Positions 8,119-17,043 of a stretch of DNA of 64,000 nucleotides are shown here, one piece after another (position 1 is the stretch's first letter; each line of letters starts with the position of its first letter). The DNA is taken from the NCBI RefSeq assembly GCF_019974155.1, contig NZ_AP025158.1, forward strand, positions 1,364,001-1,428,000, given 5' to 3'. The translations under genes were made by a program, and so were the position numbers. The notes beneath the pieces are model-generated. The model was not told where the DNA came from, searched no databases, and saw only the letters and a list, made by a program, of their open reading frames with translations. The stretch comes from Thermus thermophilus (GTDB lineage: Bacteria > Deinococcota > Deinococci > Deinococcales > Thermaceae).

Positions 8119-9107
8119 ACCGGCCCGTTCGCCTCGAGGCCCGCTTCCGGGTGCGGGGCTTCACCGTGCTCCTAGGGCGAAGCGGGGCGGGCAAGACCAG
8201 CCTCCTCAAGGCCCTGGCGGGCCTCCTCCCCGCAGAGGGCACCCCCTTCGGCGGCCTTCCCCCGGAAAGGCGCCCCGTGGGCTACCTGCCCCAGGACCTC
8301 GCCCTCTTCCCCCACATGACCGCCTGGGAGAACGTGGCCTTCCCCCTCAAGGGCAGGGACCGCAAAGCGAGGGCCCTCGCCCTCCTCGCGCGGGTGGGCC
8401 TTTTGGAAGAGGCCCACAAGCGGCCGGGGGAGCTTTCCGGGGGGCAGCGGCAGCGGGTGGCCCTGGCCCGGGCCCTGGCGCGAAAGCCCGAACTCCTCCT
8501 CCTGGACGAGCCCACGAGCGCCCTGGACCCCCTGACCAAGCACCAGGTCCTGGCGGAGCTCGCCGCCCTCATCCGCCGGGAGGGCCTGCCCACCCTGGCG
8601 GTGAGCCACGACCCGGAGCTCGCGGGCCTGGCCGACTGGCTCGTGGTCCTCGAGGGGGGCCGGATCCTCCAGGAAGGCCCCCCGGAGGAGGTCCTCGCCG
8701 CCCCGCGCACGGCGAGCGCGGCGCGGCTTCTGGGCTTTGAGAACCTCTTCCCCGCCCGGGTGGTGGAGGGCGGGGTGGAGGCGGAAGGCGTCCGCCTCCA
8801 CCTTCCCCTCCCCCCCTGGGCCCGGCCGGGAGGACGGGTCTACGTGGGGGTGCGGGCGGCCGAGGTCATCGTGGTGCGGGAGGACCGCCCCCCACCCCCG
8901 GAAAACGTCCTGGAAGGCCTACTGGAAAGCCTCTACCCCCAGGGCCTGGCCTACCGGGGGCGCTTCCAGGGCCCCCTCGCCCTCACCCTCCTCCTCCCCC
9001 GGCACGTGCAGGCCAGGCTCCACCTCGCGCCCGGGAGGCGGATCAAGGTGGTCCTGAAGCCCCGCTACCTGCACCTGATGCCGGGCGAGGCGGAGGAGGG
9101 CTTCTAG
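8088..9107 (+). CDS. modC: Molybdate ABC transporter, ATP-binding protein
   Basis: 339 residues. Walker A GRSGAGKTS near 28-36, signature LSGGQRQRVALARAL near 112-126, Walker B LLLLDEPTSALD near 134-145, switch His in VSHD near 172. The C-terminal third (from VYVGVRAAEVIVV) is the MOP/TOBE-like regulatory domain. The GTG start lies inside modB with GGGAGG overlapping the start codon, so expression probably depends on modB translation. Its last 189 bases are also read on the other strand by the regulator-like ORF. Confidence 0.92.
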   Translation: MALLEVHYRLNRPVRLEARFRVRGFTVLLGRSGAGKTSLLKALAGLLPAEGTPFGGLPPERRPVGYLPQDLALFPHMTAWENVAFPLKGRDRKARALALLARVGLLEEAHKRPGELSGGQRQRVALARALARKPELLLLDEPTSALDPLTKHQVLAELAALIRREGLPTLAVSHDPELAGLADWLVVLEGGRILQEGPPEEVLAAPRTASAARLLGFENLFPARVVEGGVEAEGVRLHLPLPPWARPGGRVYVGVRAAEVIVVREDRPPPPENVLEGLLESLYPQGLAYRGRFQGPLALTLLLPRHVQARLHLAPGRRIKVVLKPRYLHLMPGEAEEGF

Positions 9108-9515
9108 GTTCAGGCCGAACTTCCGGCCAAGCCCCCGGAGGGCGAAGCGGGCCTGCCAGGGGGCGAGGCCCAGGGCCCGGCCCAAGGCGGAAGGCCTGGG
9201 CTCCACCCCCCGACCGAGGGCCTCCAGGACCTCGGCCTCCCGCCCGGTGAGCCGCAGGCCGAGCCGTCCGCGAAGCCCCTCGGCCAGGGTCTTGGGGTCG
9301 TCCTTGCGGGTGAGGAAGGCCCGCCGCCTGGGGTCGTAGACCCGCAGGCCCCCCGGGGTGGGCCAGAAGAGGACCTCCCCCCGTTCCAGGTGGGCGAGGT
9401 CGGCCAGAGTGAGCCCCTCCCCCTCGCGCCAGGACACCGCCACGCCCGCCGCCCAAAGCGCCGGGGCGAGCCGGGCGTAAAGGGAAAGATCGTCCGTCCA
9501 CACCACCACGCGCAC
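8919..9515 (-). CDS. LuxR/NarL-type HTH regulator, convergent with modC
   Basis: From the GTG at 9515 (AAAGGAGG six bases upstream) the protein opens VRVVVWTDDLSLYARLAPAL, like a shortened receiver-type domain, and then carries LTGREAEVLEALGRG, the first helix of a LuxR HTH, ending near GRKFGLNLEALLRLAR. After that it reads through antisense modC for about 60 low-complexity residues before a stop. The useful protein is probably about 135-140 residues. Conserved phosphoacceptor aspartate is not clear. It could regulate the mod operon, but this is inferred only from position. Confidence 0.6.
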   Translation of the reverse strand: MRVVVWTDDLSLYARLAPALWAAGVAVSWREGEGLTLADLAHLERGEVLFWPTPGGLRVYDPRRRAFLTRKDDPKTLAEGLRGRLGLRLTGREAEVLEALGRGVEPRPSALGRALGLAPWQARFALRGLGRKFGLNLEALLRLARHQVQVAGLQDHLDPPPGREVEPGLHVPGEEEGEGEGALEAPPVGQALGVEAFQ

Positions 9516-9560
9516 CGCGCACCTCCTTTCGTCCAAGGCCAAAAGCCCTTCGTCCTGGCC

Positions 9561-9878
9561 TCAGGCGAGGAAGGGCGGGGCGCGTGGGGGGCTGGGAAGC
9601 GGGAAAGGTGGGGGAAAGCCCGCCCGGGCCTCCGGCCGGACCTTAAGGAAGGCCATGGGCCCCGGCGGGGCGGGCGGGTCCACAGGGGGGAGGCCCGGGG
9701 CGAGCTGGAGGCCGCAGAGGAGGCTGTGGTGCACCTCCTCTCCCGGGGCGCGGCAGTCCGCCTGGAGGGCGGGGTTCTGCCGCTCCATGAGGTAAAGCTG
9801 GAGGGCCACCCCGGTGGAGGCCACCAGGGTGAGGAGGACGTAAAGGGCGAGGAGCCCGAGCCTCTTCCGCCCCAGCAC
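9561..9878 (-). CDS. Small membrane-anchored hypothetical protein
   Basis: 105 residues: MLGRKRLG then a single hydrophobic helix ([22 protein letters not shown]) and a Pro-rich tail with two cysteines. The start is a GTG at 9878 with TATCCT ending six bases upstream, a leaderless layout. It is divergent from hisS with only 44 bases between. Family not recognised; the Pro-rich tail may be partly spurious, but the promoter and signal-anchor argue for a real gene. Confidence 0.55.
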   Translation of the reverse strand: MLGRKRLGLLALYVLLTLVASTGVALQLYLMERQNPALQADCRAPGEEVHHSLLCGLQLAPGLPPVDPPAPPGPMAFLKVRPEARAGFPPPFPLPSPPRAPPFLA

Positions 9879-9922
9879 GGCCTCAGGATACCAGGGCTCC
9901 CTTTCCCGTAAAGTGGAAGGGT

Positions 9923-11188
9923 ATGACCGCTCGGGCCGTGCGGGGCACCAAGGATCTTTTCGGCAAGGAGCTCAGGATGCACCAGCGCATCGTGGCCACC
10001 GCCCGCAAGGTCTTGGAGGCGGCGGGGGCCCTGGAGCTCGTCACCCCCATCTTTGAGGAAACCCAGGTCTTTGAGAAGGGCGTGGGGGCGGCCACGGACA
10101 TCGTGCGCAAGGAGATGTTCACCTTCCAGGACCGGGGCGGGCGCTCCCTCACCCTGCGCCCCGAGGGCACGGCCGCCATGGTCCGGGCCTACCTGGAGCA
10201 CGGGATGAAGGTCTGGCCCCAGCCCGTGAGGCTTTGGATGGCGGGGCCCATGTTCCGGGCAGAAAGGCCCCAAAAGGGACGGTACCGCCAGTTCCACCAG
10301 GTGAACTACGAGGCCCTGGGCTCGGAAAGCCCCATCCTGGACGCCGAGGCCGTGGTCCTCCTCTACGAGTGCCTCAAGGAGCTCGGCCTCAGGCGCCTCA
10401 AGGTCAAGCTCTCCTCCGTGGGGGACCCCGAGGACCGGGCGCGCTACAACGCCTACCTGCGGGAGGTCCTCTCCCCCCACCGGGAGGCCCTCTCCGAGGA
10501 CTCCAAGGAGCGCTTGGAGCTCAACCCCATGCGCATCCTGGACTCCAAGAGCGAGAGGGACCAGGCCCTCCTCAAGGAGCTCGGGGTGAGGCCCATGCTG
10601 GACTTCCTGGGGGAGGAGGCCCGGGCCCACCTGCACAAGGTGGAGCGCCACCTGGAAAGGCTTTCCGTTCCCTACGAGCTGGAGCCCGCCTTGGTGCGGG
10701 GGCTGGACTACTACGTGCGCACCGCCTTTGAGGTGCACCACGAGGAGATCGGGGCCCAGTCCGCCCTGGGAGGCGGGGGGCGGTACGACGGGCTTTCCGA
10801 GCTCCTGGGGGGGCCCAGGGTTCCCGGGGTGGGGTTCGCCTTCGGGGTGGAGCGGGTGGCCCTGGCCCTCGAGGCCGAGGGCTTCGGCCTCCCCGAGGAG
10901 AAGGGCCCCGACCTCTACCTCATCCCCCTCACGGAGGAAGCGGTGGAGGAGGCCTTCTACCTGGCCGAGGCCCTGAGGCCCCGCCTTCGGGCCGAGTACG
11001 CCCTCGCCCCCAGGAAGCCGGCCAAGGGCCTGGAGGAAGCCCTGAAGCGGGGGGCGGCCTTCGCGGGCTTCCTGGGAGAGGACGAGCTCCGGGCGGGGGA
11101 GGTGACCCTGAAGAGGCTCGCCACCGGGGAGCAGGTGCGCTTAAGCCGGGAGGAGGCGCCGGGCTACCTCCTCCAGACCCTCGGGTGA
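9923..11188 (+). CDS. hisS: Histidyl-tRNA synthetase
   Basis: Class II synthetase charging tRNA-His, 421 residues, the known T. thermophilus length. Motif 2 is [16 protein letters not shown] near 112-127; the His-specific motif [14 protein letters not shown] is near 253-266; motif 3 is [11 protein letters not shown] near 303-313; the anticodon-binding domain is the last 100 residues. TAAAGT lies eight bases before the ATG, overlapping with the divergent promoter of the small membrane gene. aspS follows after 24 bases. Confidence 0.97.
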   Translation: MTARAVRGTKDLFGKELRMHQRIVATARKVLEAAGALELVTPIFEETQVFEKGVGAATDIVRKEMFTFQDRGGRSLTLRPEGTAAMVRAYLEHGMKVWPQPVRLWMAGPMFRAERPQKGRYRQFHQVNYEALGSESPILDAEAVVLLYECLKELGLRRLKVKLSSVGDPEDRARYNAYLREVLSPHREALSEDSKERLELNPMRILDSKSERDQALLKELGVRPMLDFLGEEARAHLHKVERHLERLSVPYELEPALVRGLDYYVRTAFEVHHEEIGAQSALGGGGRYDGLSELLGGPRVPGVGFAFGVERVALALEAEGFGLPEEKGPDLYLIPLTEEAVEEAFYLAEALRPRLRAEYALAPRKPAKGLEEALKRGAAFAGFLGEDELRAGEVTLKRLATGEQVRLSREEAPGYLLQTLG

Positions 11189-11212
11189 GAATCCGGTAAG
11201 CTTGGGAGGATT

Positions 11213-12955
11213 ATGCGTCGCACCCACTACGCCGGAAGCCTGAGGGAAACCCACGTGGGCGAGGAGGTGGTCCTGGAAGGCTGGGTGAACCGCCGCCGCG
11301 ACCTCGGCGGTCTCATCTTCCTGGACCTCAGGGACCGGGAGGGCCTGGTCCAGCTCGTGGCCCACCCCAATAGCCCCGCCTACGCCGCCGCCGAACGGGT
11401 GCGCCCCGAGTGGGTGGTGCGGGCCAAGGGCCTCGTGCGCCTCCGCCCCGAGCCCAACCCCCGCCTCGCCACGGGGCGGGTGGAGGTGGAGCTCTCTTCC
11501 CTCGAGGTCCTCGCCGAGGCCAAAACGCCCCCCTTCCCCGTGGACGCGGGTTGGCGGGGGGAGGAGGAGAAGGAGGCAAGTGAGGAGCTCCGCCTCAAGT
11601 ACCGCTACCTGGACCTAAGAAGGCGGCGCATGCAGGAGAACCTGCGCCTACGCCACCGGGTCATCAAGGCCATCTGGGACTTCCTGGACCGGGAGGGCTT
11701 CGTCCAGGTGGAGACCCCCTTTCTCACCAAAAGCACCCCGGAAGGGGCCCGGGACTTCCTGGTGCCCTACCGCCACGAGCCCGGCCTCTTCTACGCCCTG
11801 CCCCAGTCCCCCCAGCTCTTCAAGCAGATGCTGATGGTGGCGGGGCTAGACCGCTACTTCCAGATCGCCCGCTGCTTCCGCGACGAGGACCTCCGCGCCG
11901 ACCGCCAACCCGACTTCACCCAGCTGGACCTGGAGATGAGCTTCGTGGAGGTGGAAGACGTCCTGGAGCTCAACGAGCGCCTCATGGCCCACGTCTTCCG
12001 CGAAGCCTTGGGGGTGGAGCTTCCCCTCCCCTTCCCCAGGCTTTCCTACGAGGAGGCCATGGAGCGCTACGGCTCCGACAAGCCCGACCTCCGCTTCGGC
12101 CTGGAGCTCAAGGAGGTGGGCCCCCTCTTCCGGGAGAGCGGGTTTCGGGTCTTCCGGGAGGCGGAAAGCGTGAAGGCCCTTGCCCTCCCCAAGGCCCTCT
12201 CCCGCAAGGAGATCGCCGAGCTGGAGGAGGTGGCCAAGCGCCACAAGGCCCAGGGCCTCGCCTGGGCCCGGGTGGAGGAGGGGGGGGTTTCCGGGGGTGT
12301 GGCCAAGTTTTTAGAACCCATGCGGGAAGCTTTGCTCCAAGCCACGGAGGCCAGGCCCGGGGACACCCTCCTCTTCGTGGCCGGGCCCCGCAAGGTGGCG
12401 GCCACGGCTTTGGGGGCGGTGCGGCTTAGGGCGGCGGACCTTTTGGGCCTCAAGCGGGAAGGCTTCCGCTTCCTCTGGGTGGTGGACTTTCCCCTTTTGG
12501 AGTGGGACGAGGAGAGGGGGGGGTGGACCTACATGCACCACCCCTTCACGAGCCCCCACCCCGAGGACCTGCCCCTCCTGGAGGAAGACCCCGGGAGGGT
12601 GCGGGCCTTGGCCTACGACCTCGTCCTCAACGGGGTGGAGGTGGGCGGGGGGTCCATCCGCATCCACGACCCCAGGCTCCAGGCCCGGGTCTTCCGGCTT
12701 CTGGGCATCGGCGAGGAGGAGCAAAGGGAGAAGTTCGGGTTCTTCCTCGAGGCCCTGGAGTACGGGGCCCCGCCCCACGGGGGGATCGCCTGGGGGCTGG
12801 ACCGCCTCCTCGCCCTCATGACGGGAAGCTCTTCCATCCGCGAGGTCATCGCCTTCCCCAAGAACAAGGAGGGCAAGGACCCCCTGACCGGCGCCCCGAG
12901 CCCCGTGCCCGAGGAGCAGCTTAGGGAGCTCGGCCTTATGGTGGTCCGGCCATGA
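11213..12955 (+). CDS. aspS: Aspartyl-tRNA synthetase, bacterial type
   Basis: 580 residues: N-terminal OB-fold anticodon domain (about 1-105), class II core interrupted by the bacterial GAD insertion (about 280-410), motif 2 [18 protein letters not shown] near 222-239 and motif 3 [18 protein letters not shown] near 530-547. The GAD insertion marks the bacterial, tRNA-Asp-specific type rather than the archaeal-like second enzyme known in Thermus. Ribosome site GGGAGGATT precedes the ATG. It overlaps the next gene by four bases. Confidence 0.97.
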   Translation: MRRTHYAGSLRETHVGEEVVLEGWVNRRRDLGGLIFLDLRDREGLVQLVAHPNSPAYAAAERVRPEWVVRAKGLVRLRPEPNPRLATGRVEVELSSLEVLAEAKTPPFPVDAGWRGEEEKEASEELRLKYRYLDLRRRRMQENLRLRHRVIKAIWDFLDREGFVQVETPFLTKSTPEGARDFLVPYRHEPGLFYALPQSPQLFKQMLMVAGLDRYFQIARCFRDEDLRADRQPDFTQLDLEMSFVEVEDVLELNERLMAHVFREALGVELPLPFPRLSYEEAMERYGSDKPDLRFGLELKEVGPLFRESGFRVFREAESVKALALPKALSRKEIAELEEVAKRHKAQGLAWARVEEGGVSGGVAKFLEPMREALLQATEARPGDTLLFVAGPRKVAATALGAVRLRAADLLGLKREGFRFLWVVDFPLLEWDEERGGWTYMHHPFTSPHPEDLPLLEEDPGRVRALAYDLVLNGVEVGGGSIRIHDPRLQARVFRLLGIGEEEQREKFGFFLEALEYGAPPHGGIAWGLDRLLALMTGSSSIREVIAFPKNKEGKDPLTGAPSPVPEEQLRELGLMVVRP

Positions 12956-13845
12956 AGCGGATCCCCTACGCCCTGGTGGACGTCTTTGCCCCCACTCCCG
13001 GGGCGGGCAACCGGGTGGCCGTGGTCCTGGACGCCCGGGGGATGTCCCCGGAGGAGATGCGGGCGGTGGCCCAAAACCTGGGGGCGGCCGAGGCCGCCTT
13101 CCTCCTGGAGCGCACCGGCACAGCCCTCTCCGTCCGCTTCTTCGCCCCGGGGGGGGAGGTGGAGTTCTCCGGGCACGCCGCCGTGGCCGTGGGCCTCACC
13201 GCGGCCCGCACCGGCCTGGTGCCGGAAGGGACGACGCGCCTATACCTCCACACGCCCACGGAGGTGCTGCCCGTGGAGCTCGTGGTGGAGGCGGGGGAGC
13301 CCCGCAAGGCCTGGGTCCGGGGCCCCGCCCCCAGGTTCCGGGACCTTCCCCCCTACCGGGCCCTGAGGGAGGTCCTCGAGGCCTTAGGCTCCGACGAGCG
13401 CTACCTCCACCGGGGCCTCCCCTACGGGGTGGCCTTCACCGGGCTTTGGAGCCTCTTCGTGCCCCTCATCGCCCCGGGGGTGGTGGACGCCCTGGAGCCG
13501 GAAATGGAACGGCTCAAGGCGCTCTGCTTCCGGCTGGACGTGGCCACGGTCCACGCCTACGCCCCCATGGGCCCGAGGAGCTTCTACGCCCGGGACTTCG
13601 CCCCCCTCCTCGGCATCCCCGAGGACCCGGTCACGGGCTCCGCCAACGCCGCCCTGGGGGCCCTCCTCGCCCGGGCCGGGGTGGTGCCGAGGCGGGAGGG
13701 AAAGGTCCTCCTCACCGTCTACCAGGGGCACCACCTGGGCAACCCCGGGGTGGTGGAGGTCCAGGTGGAGTACAGCCCCACGGGCGAGCCCTACAGCGTC
13801 CAGATCGGGGGCGAGGCGGTGATCGTCCAGACGGGGGAGGTTTGA
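12952..13845 (+). CDS. PhzF family isomerase/epimerase-like protein
   Basis: 297 residues with the diaminopimelate-epimerase-like double fold of PhzF proteins: opening [20 protein letters not shown], catalytic Glu in NLGAAEAAF near residue 46, FSGHAAVAV near 70, and the C-terminal [13 protein letters not shown] near 223. Substrate is not predictable from sequence. The ATGA overlap with aspS makes it a co-translated operon member, although no link to aminoacylation is known. Confidence 0.88.
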   Translation: MKRIPYALVDVFAPTPGAGNRVAVVLDARGMSPEEMRAVAQNLGAAEAAFLLERTGTALSVRFFAPGGEVEFSGHAAVAVGLTAARTGLVPEGTTRLYLHTPTEVLPVELVVEAGEPRKAWVRGPAPRFRDLPPYRALREVLEALGSDERYLHRGLPYGVAFTGLWSLFVPLIAPGVVDALEPEMERLKALCFRLDVATVHAYAPMGPRSFYARDFAPLLGIPEDPVTGSANAALGALLARAGVVPRREGKVLLTVYQGHHLGNPGVVEVQVEYSPTGEPYSVQIGGEAVIVQTGEV

Positions 13846-13859
13846 GCGCGGGAAAGCCC

Positions 13860-14693
13860 ATGGTCCGCCTGGTCTTCGTAGACGTGGACGGCACCCTGGT
13901 GGGCCGGGAGGGGGTGCCCCCTTGCGTCTGGCCCGAGGTGGAGGCCCTGAAGGCCCTGGGGGTCCGCTTCGCCCTGGTCACGGGCCGGCCCGGCCGGGGG
14001 GAGGCCCTCCTCCTCGCCCGGAGGCTCGCCCCCACGGGCCTCCACGTTTACGAGTCGGGGGCCGTGGTCCTGGCCCTGGAAGAGGACCCCCACGAGCCCC
14101 CTGCAAGGCCCTTCCACGTGGAGGCCCTGCCGGAGGAGGCGGCCCGGGAGGCCGTCCGACTCGCCCGCAGGCTCGCCCTTCCCCTCGAGGGCTACACGGC
14201 GGACGGGGGCTTCTTCGTGGAAGGGGATAGCCCCCTCCTCGAGGCCCACCAGCGCCTCCTCGGGGTGGAGGCGGAAGGGGCCGACCTCCTCCGCCTGCCC
14301 TCCCCCCTGGTGCGCCTCCAGGTGCTGGCGGGGCCCGAAGCCCCCCTGGGGGCGCTTCTGGAAGGCCTTCCCCAAGGGCTTCAGGCCCACGTGGCGGAAA
14401 GCCCCAAGATGCCGGGGGTCCGCTTCGTCTCCCTCACCAAGAAGGGCGTGAGCAAGCTCAGCGCCGCCCGGCTTGTGGCCGAGGCCTACGGCCTCTCCCT
14501 GTCGGAGTGCGCCATGGTGGGAGACGGGGAGAACGACCTGGAGCTCCTCCGGGCCGTGGGGGTGGGCCTCGCCATGGGGAACGCCCCCCCCTCGGTGAAG
14601 CGGGCAGCCCAAAGGGTGGTCGCCCCCGTGGAGGCCTGCGGCCTGGCCGAGGCCCTCCGCCTCCTCAGGGGGGAGGAAAGGCCCTCACGGTAA
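13860..14693 (+). CDS. HAD superfamily phosphatase, Cof/IIB type
   Basis: About 277 residues. HAD motif 1 is FVDVDGTLVG at the N-terminus, motif 2 ALVTGR near 40, the Lys of motif 3 in KGVSKLSAA near 197, and motif 4 VGDGENDLEL near 220-229; a large C2 cap lies between. Probably a cytoplasmic sugar-phosphate or phosphoglycerate-type phosphatase; substrate unknown. The ATG at 13860 is used; a TTG at 13842 overlapping the previous stop is an alternative, but GGAGG would be only one base from it. Confidence 0.85.
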   Translation: MVRLVFVDVDGTLVGREGVPPCVWPEVEALKALGVRFALVTGRPGRGEALLLARRLAPTGLHVYESGAVVLALEEDPHEPPARPFHVEALPEEAAREAVRLARRLALPLEGYTADGGFFVEGDSPLLEAHQRLLGVEAEGADLLRLPSPLVRLQVLAGPEAPLGALLEGLPQGLQAHVAESPKMPGVRFVSLTKKGVSKLSAARLVAEAYGLSLSECAMVGDGENDLELLRAVGVGLAMGNAPPSVKRAAQRVVAPVEACGLAEALRLLRGEERPSR

Positions 14694-14799
14694 GCCCCAC
14701 CGCCCGGCCCTCCCAAACCCCCACGGCCTCCACCCACCCGGGGGCCGAAGGACGGCCCAAGGGGATGAACGCCCGGTAAACGCGTAGACTGGGAGGGGT

Positions 14800-16116
14800 A
14801 TGCGGGTCTTCATTGACGAGATCGCCCGCCACGTGGACGAGGAGGTGGAGCTCAGGGGCTGGCTCTACCAGAGGCGCTCCAAGGGCAAGATCCACTTCCT
14901 CATCCTCCGGGACGGCACCGGCTTCCTCCAGGCCACGGTGGTCCAGGGGGAGGTGCCGGAAGAGGTCTTCCGGGAAGCGGACCACCTCCCCCAGGAGACC
15001 GCCCTAAGGGTGTGGGGCCGGGTGCGGGAGGACAGGAGGGCCCCGGGGGGGTTTGAGCTCGCCGTGCGGGACCTTCAGGTGGTGAGCCGGCCCCAGGGGG
15101 AGTACCCCATCGGCCCCAAGGAGCACGGCATAGACTTCCTCATGGACCACCGCCACCTCTGGCTCCGCCACCGCCGCCCCTTCGCCGTGATGCGCATCCG
15201 GGACGAGCTGGAAAGGGCCATCCACGAGTTCTTCGGAGAGCGGGGCTTCCTCCGCTTTGACGCCCCCATCCTCACCCCAAGCGCCGTGGAGGGGACCACG
15301 GAGCTCTTTGAGGTGGAGCTCTTTGACGGGGAGAAGGCCTACCTCTCCCAGTCGGGGCAGCTTTACGCCGAGGCCGGGGCCCTGGCCTTCGCCAAGGTCT
15401 ACACCTTCGGCCCCACCTTCCGGGCGGAGCGCTCCAAAACGCGGCGCCACCTCCTGGAGTTCTGGATGGTGGAGCCCGAGGTGGCCTTCATGACCCACGA
15501 GGAGAACATGGCCCTCCAGGAGGAGCTCGTGCGCTTCCTCGTGGCCAGGGTGCTGGAAAGGCGCGCCAAGGAGCTTGAGATGCTCGGGCGGGACCCCAAG
15601 GCCCTGGAGCCCGCCGCGGAGGGCCACTACCCCAGGCTCACCTACAAGGAGGCCGTGGCCCTGGTAAACCAGATCGCCCAAGAGGACCCCGAGGTCCCTC
15701 CCCTCCCCTACGGGGAGGACTTCGGGGCCCCCCACGAGGCCGCCCTAAGCCGCCGGTTTGACCGCCCCGTCTTCGTGGAGCGCTACCCCGCCCGCATCAA
15801 GGCCTTCTACATGGAGCCGGACCCCTCAGACCCCGAGCTTGTCCTCAACGACGACCTCCTCGCCCCCGAGGGCTACGGGGAGATCATCGGGGGAAGCCAG
15901 AGGATCCACGACCTGGAGCTCCTAAGGCGCAAAATCCGGGAGTTCGGCCTCCCGGAGGAGGTCTACGAGTGGTACCTGGACCTCCGCCGCTTCGGGAGCG
16001 TCCCCCACTCGGGGTTCGGCCTGGGCCTGGAGCGCACCGTGGCCTGGATCTGCGGGCTTTCCCACGTGCGGGAGGCCATCCCCTTCCCGAGGATGTACAC
16101 CAGGATGCGCCCCTAA
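14800..16116 (+). CDS. asnS: Asparaginyl-tRNA synthetase
   Basis: 438 residues, class IIb. N-terminal OB fold (about 1-100), motif 2 [19 protein letters not shown] near 206-224, motif 3 [15 protein letters not shown] near 406-420. The sequence lacks the GAD insertion and matches AsnRS rather than AspRS. TAGACT ends nine bases before the ATG and GGGAGGGG lies between, so it has its own promoter. The 106 bases upstream hold no other feature. Two palindromic repeats follow the stop. Confidence 0.95.
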   Translation: MRVFIDEIARHVDEEVELRGWLYQRRSKGKIHFLILRDGTGFLQATVVQGEVPEEVFREADHLPQETALRVWGRVREDRRAPGGFELAVRDLQVVSRPQGEYPIGPKEHGIDFLMDHRHLWLRHRRPFAVMRIRDELERAIHEFFGERGFLRFDAPILTPSAVEGTTELFEVELFDGEKAYLSQSGQLYAEAGALAFAKVYTFGPTFRAERSKTRRHLLEFWMVEPEVAFMTHEENMALQEELVRFLVARVLERRAKELEMLGRDPKALEPAAEGHYPRLTYKEAVALVNQIAQEDPEVPPLPYGEDFGAPHEAALSRRFDRPVFVERYPARIKAFYMEPDPSDPELVLNDDLLAPEGYGEIIGGSQRIHDLELLRRKIREFGLPEEVYEWYLDLRRFGSVPHSGFGLGLERTVAWICGLSHVREAIPFPRMYTRMRP

Positions 16117-16130
16117 GCCCACGCTTTCAG

Positions 16131-16184
16131 GCTTGGGAAGTCCCTTTTGGGGCCCCCACCGCGGCCTTCGCCGCGGTGGGGTAC
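16131..16184 (+). repeat. Palindromic intergenic repeat, copy 2
   Basis: GGCTTGGGAAG, the TCCCTTTTGGGGC box, and the same 12-bp stem as copy 1 (CCCCACCGCGGC / GCCGCGGTGGGG) with loop CTTC, followed by TACTCA. It sits in the convergent gap between asnS and pdxT and may terminate both transcripts. Confidence 0.75.
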
Positions 16185-16225
16185 TCACACCCCTTCTCCC
16201 TGTTTCCTTCGCTTGGCTGACCCGG

Positions 16226-16286
16226 GGAAGTCCCCTAGGAGCCTTTTGCCGGGGCCCCCATGCTGGCGCAAGCCAGCATGGGGTGG
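16226..16286 (+). repeat. Palindromic intergenic repeat, variant stem
   Basis: GAAGTCCCCTAGGAGCCTTTTG, then GGGGCCCCCA and a 12-bp stem CCCCATGCTGGC / GCCAGCATGGGG closed by a GCAA tetraloop. It keeps the flanking frame and stem length of copies 1 and 2, but seven stem pairs are replaced in a compensating way. Confidence 0.65.
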
Positions 16287-16288
16287 TA

Positions 16289-16864
16289 TCAAACCCCGGC
16301 GAGCTCCAGGAAGTAGCGGTGGAGGCGGGGGTCCTCCGTGAGCTCGGGGTGGAAGCTGCTGGCGAGGATCTTCCCCTGGCGCACCAGGACGGGGAGGTCC
16401 CCAAGCCTGGCCAGGACCTCCACCCCTTCCCCCAGCCTGCGGAAGACGGGGGCGCGGATGAAGACGCCGTGGAAGGGGCCGAGGCCCTCCACCTCCAGGT
16501 CCTCCTCAAAGCTTTCCACCTGCCGCCCGAAGGCGTTCCGCTCCACGGCGGCGTCCAAGACCCCGAGGCGGGGTTGCTCGGGGTAGCCTAGGATCTCCCG
16601 GGCGAGCCAGATGGCCCCGGCGCAGGTGCCAAAAACCGCCAGGCTCCCCTCCGCCACCCGTTGCCGCACGGCCTCCTCGAGGCCATACTCCCGGGCCAGC
16701 TTGCCGATGGTGGTGGACTCGCCCCCAGGCACGATGAGGGCTTTTAGGCCCTCTAAGTGCTCGGGCTTGCGCACCTCCTTGGCCTCCACCCCAAGCCGCC
16801 TGAGGGCCTCCTTGTGCTCGCGGAAATCGCCTTGTAGGGCCAAAACGCCAACCACGCCCCTCAT
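16289..16864 (-). CDS. pdxT: Pyridoxal 5'-phosphate synthase, glutaminase subunit
   Basis: 191 residues. Hydrolyses glutamine and channels ammonia to PdxS for PLP synthesis. Catalytic Cys81 in FGTCAGAIWLA, His172 and Glu174 in SSFHPELTED; PGGEST at 46-51 is the oxyanion region. The start is the ATG at 16864; the frame stays open upstream, but those codons are antisense noise over the nhaA remnant. Unusually, PdxS is 2.6 kb away, separated by a metal-efflux cassette. Confidence 0.95.
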   Translation of the reverse strand: MRGVVGVLALQGDFREHKEALRRLGVEAKEVRKPEHLEGLKALIVPGGESTTIGKLAREYGLEEAVRQRVAEGSLAVFGTCAGAIWLAREILGYPEQPRLGVLDAAVERNAFGRQVESFEEDLEVEGLGPFHGVFIRAPVFRRLGEGVEVLARLGDLPVLVRQGKILASSFHPELTEDPRLHRYFLELAGV

Positions 16865-16871
16865 CCTGGCC

Positions 16872-17042
16872 CTAGGCGGTGGGCCTGTCAAGCGCCGTGC
16901 GCACCAGGAAGAAGCCCAGGGCCCCGGCCACCAAGGAGGCCCCAAGGACCCCCACCTTGGCCTGGTCCAGCATCTCTCCAGAAAAGGCCAAGCCGGCGAT
17001 AAAGAGGGCCATGGTGAAGCCAAAGGCCAGATCGGGCCACCC
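16872..17042 (-). pseudogene. nhaA: C-terminal remnant of Na+/H+ antiporter NhaA
   Basis: One frame between the P-ATPase stop and pdxT reads GWPDLAFGFTMALFIAGLAF, then DQAKVGVLGASLVAGALGFF and a stop (16872-16874). This matches the last two transmembrane helices of NhaA (family pattern GFTMSLFIAxLAF, then DQAKLGILxxSLxxG). The preceding 300 or so residues are missing: the P-ATPase begins immediately before it. No start or ribosome site supports separate expression, so I call it a remnant. Confidence 0.75.
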
Positions 17043-17043
17043 C

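Noticed and set aside
9110-10741. 543-codon minus-strand reading frame opposite hisS
   Set aside because: hisS is certain on the plus strand; this frame has shadow composition and no domain.
15922-16509. Repeated peptide pieces such as RWGPQKGLPKP near 6.4 and 16.1 kb
   Set aside because: They are translations of the palindromic repeat in an arbitrary frame, not a protein family.
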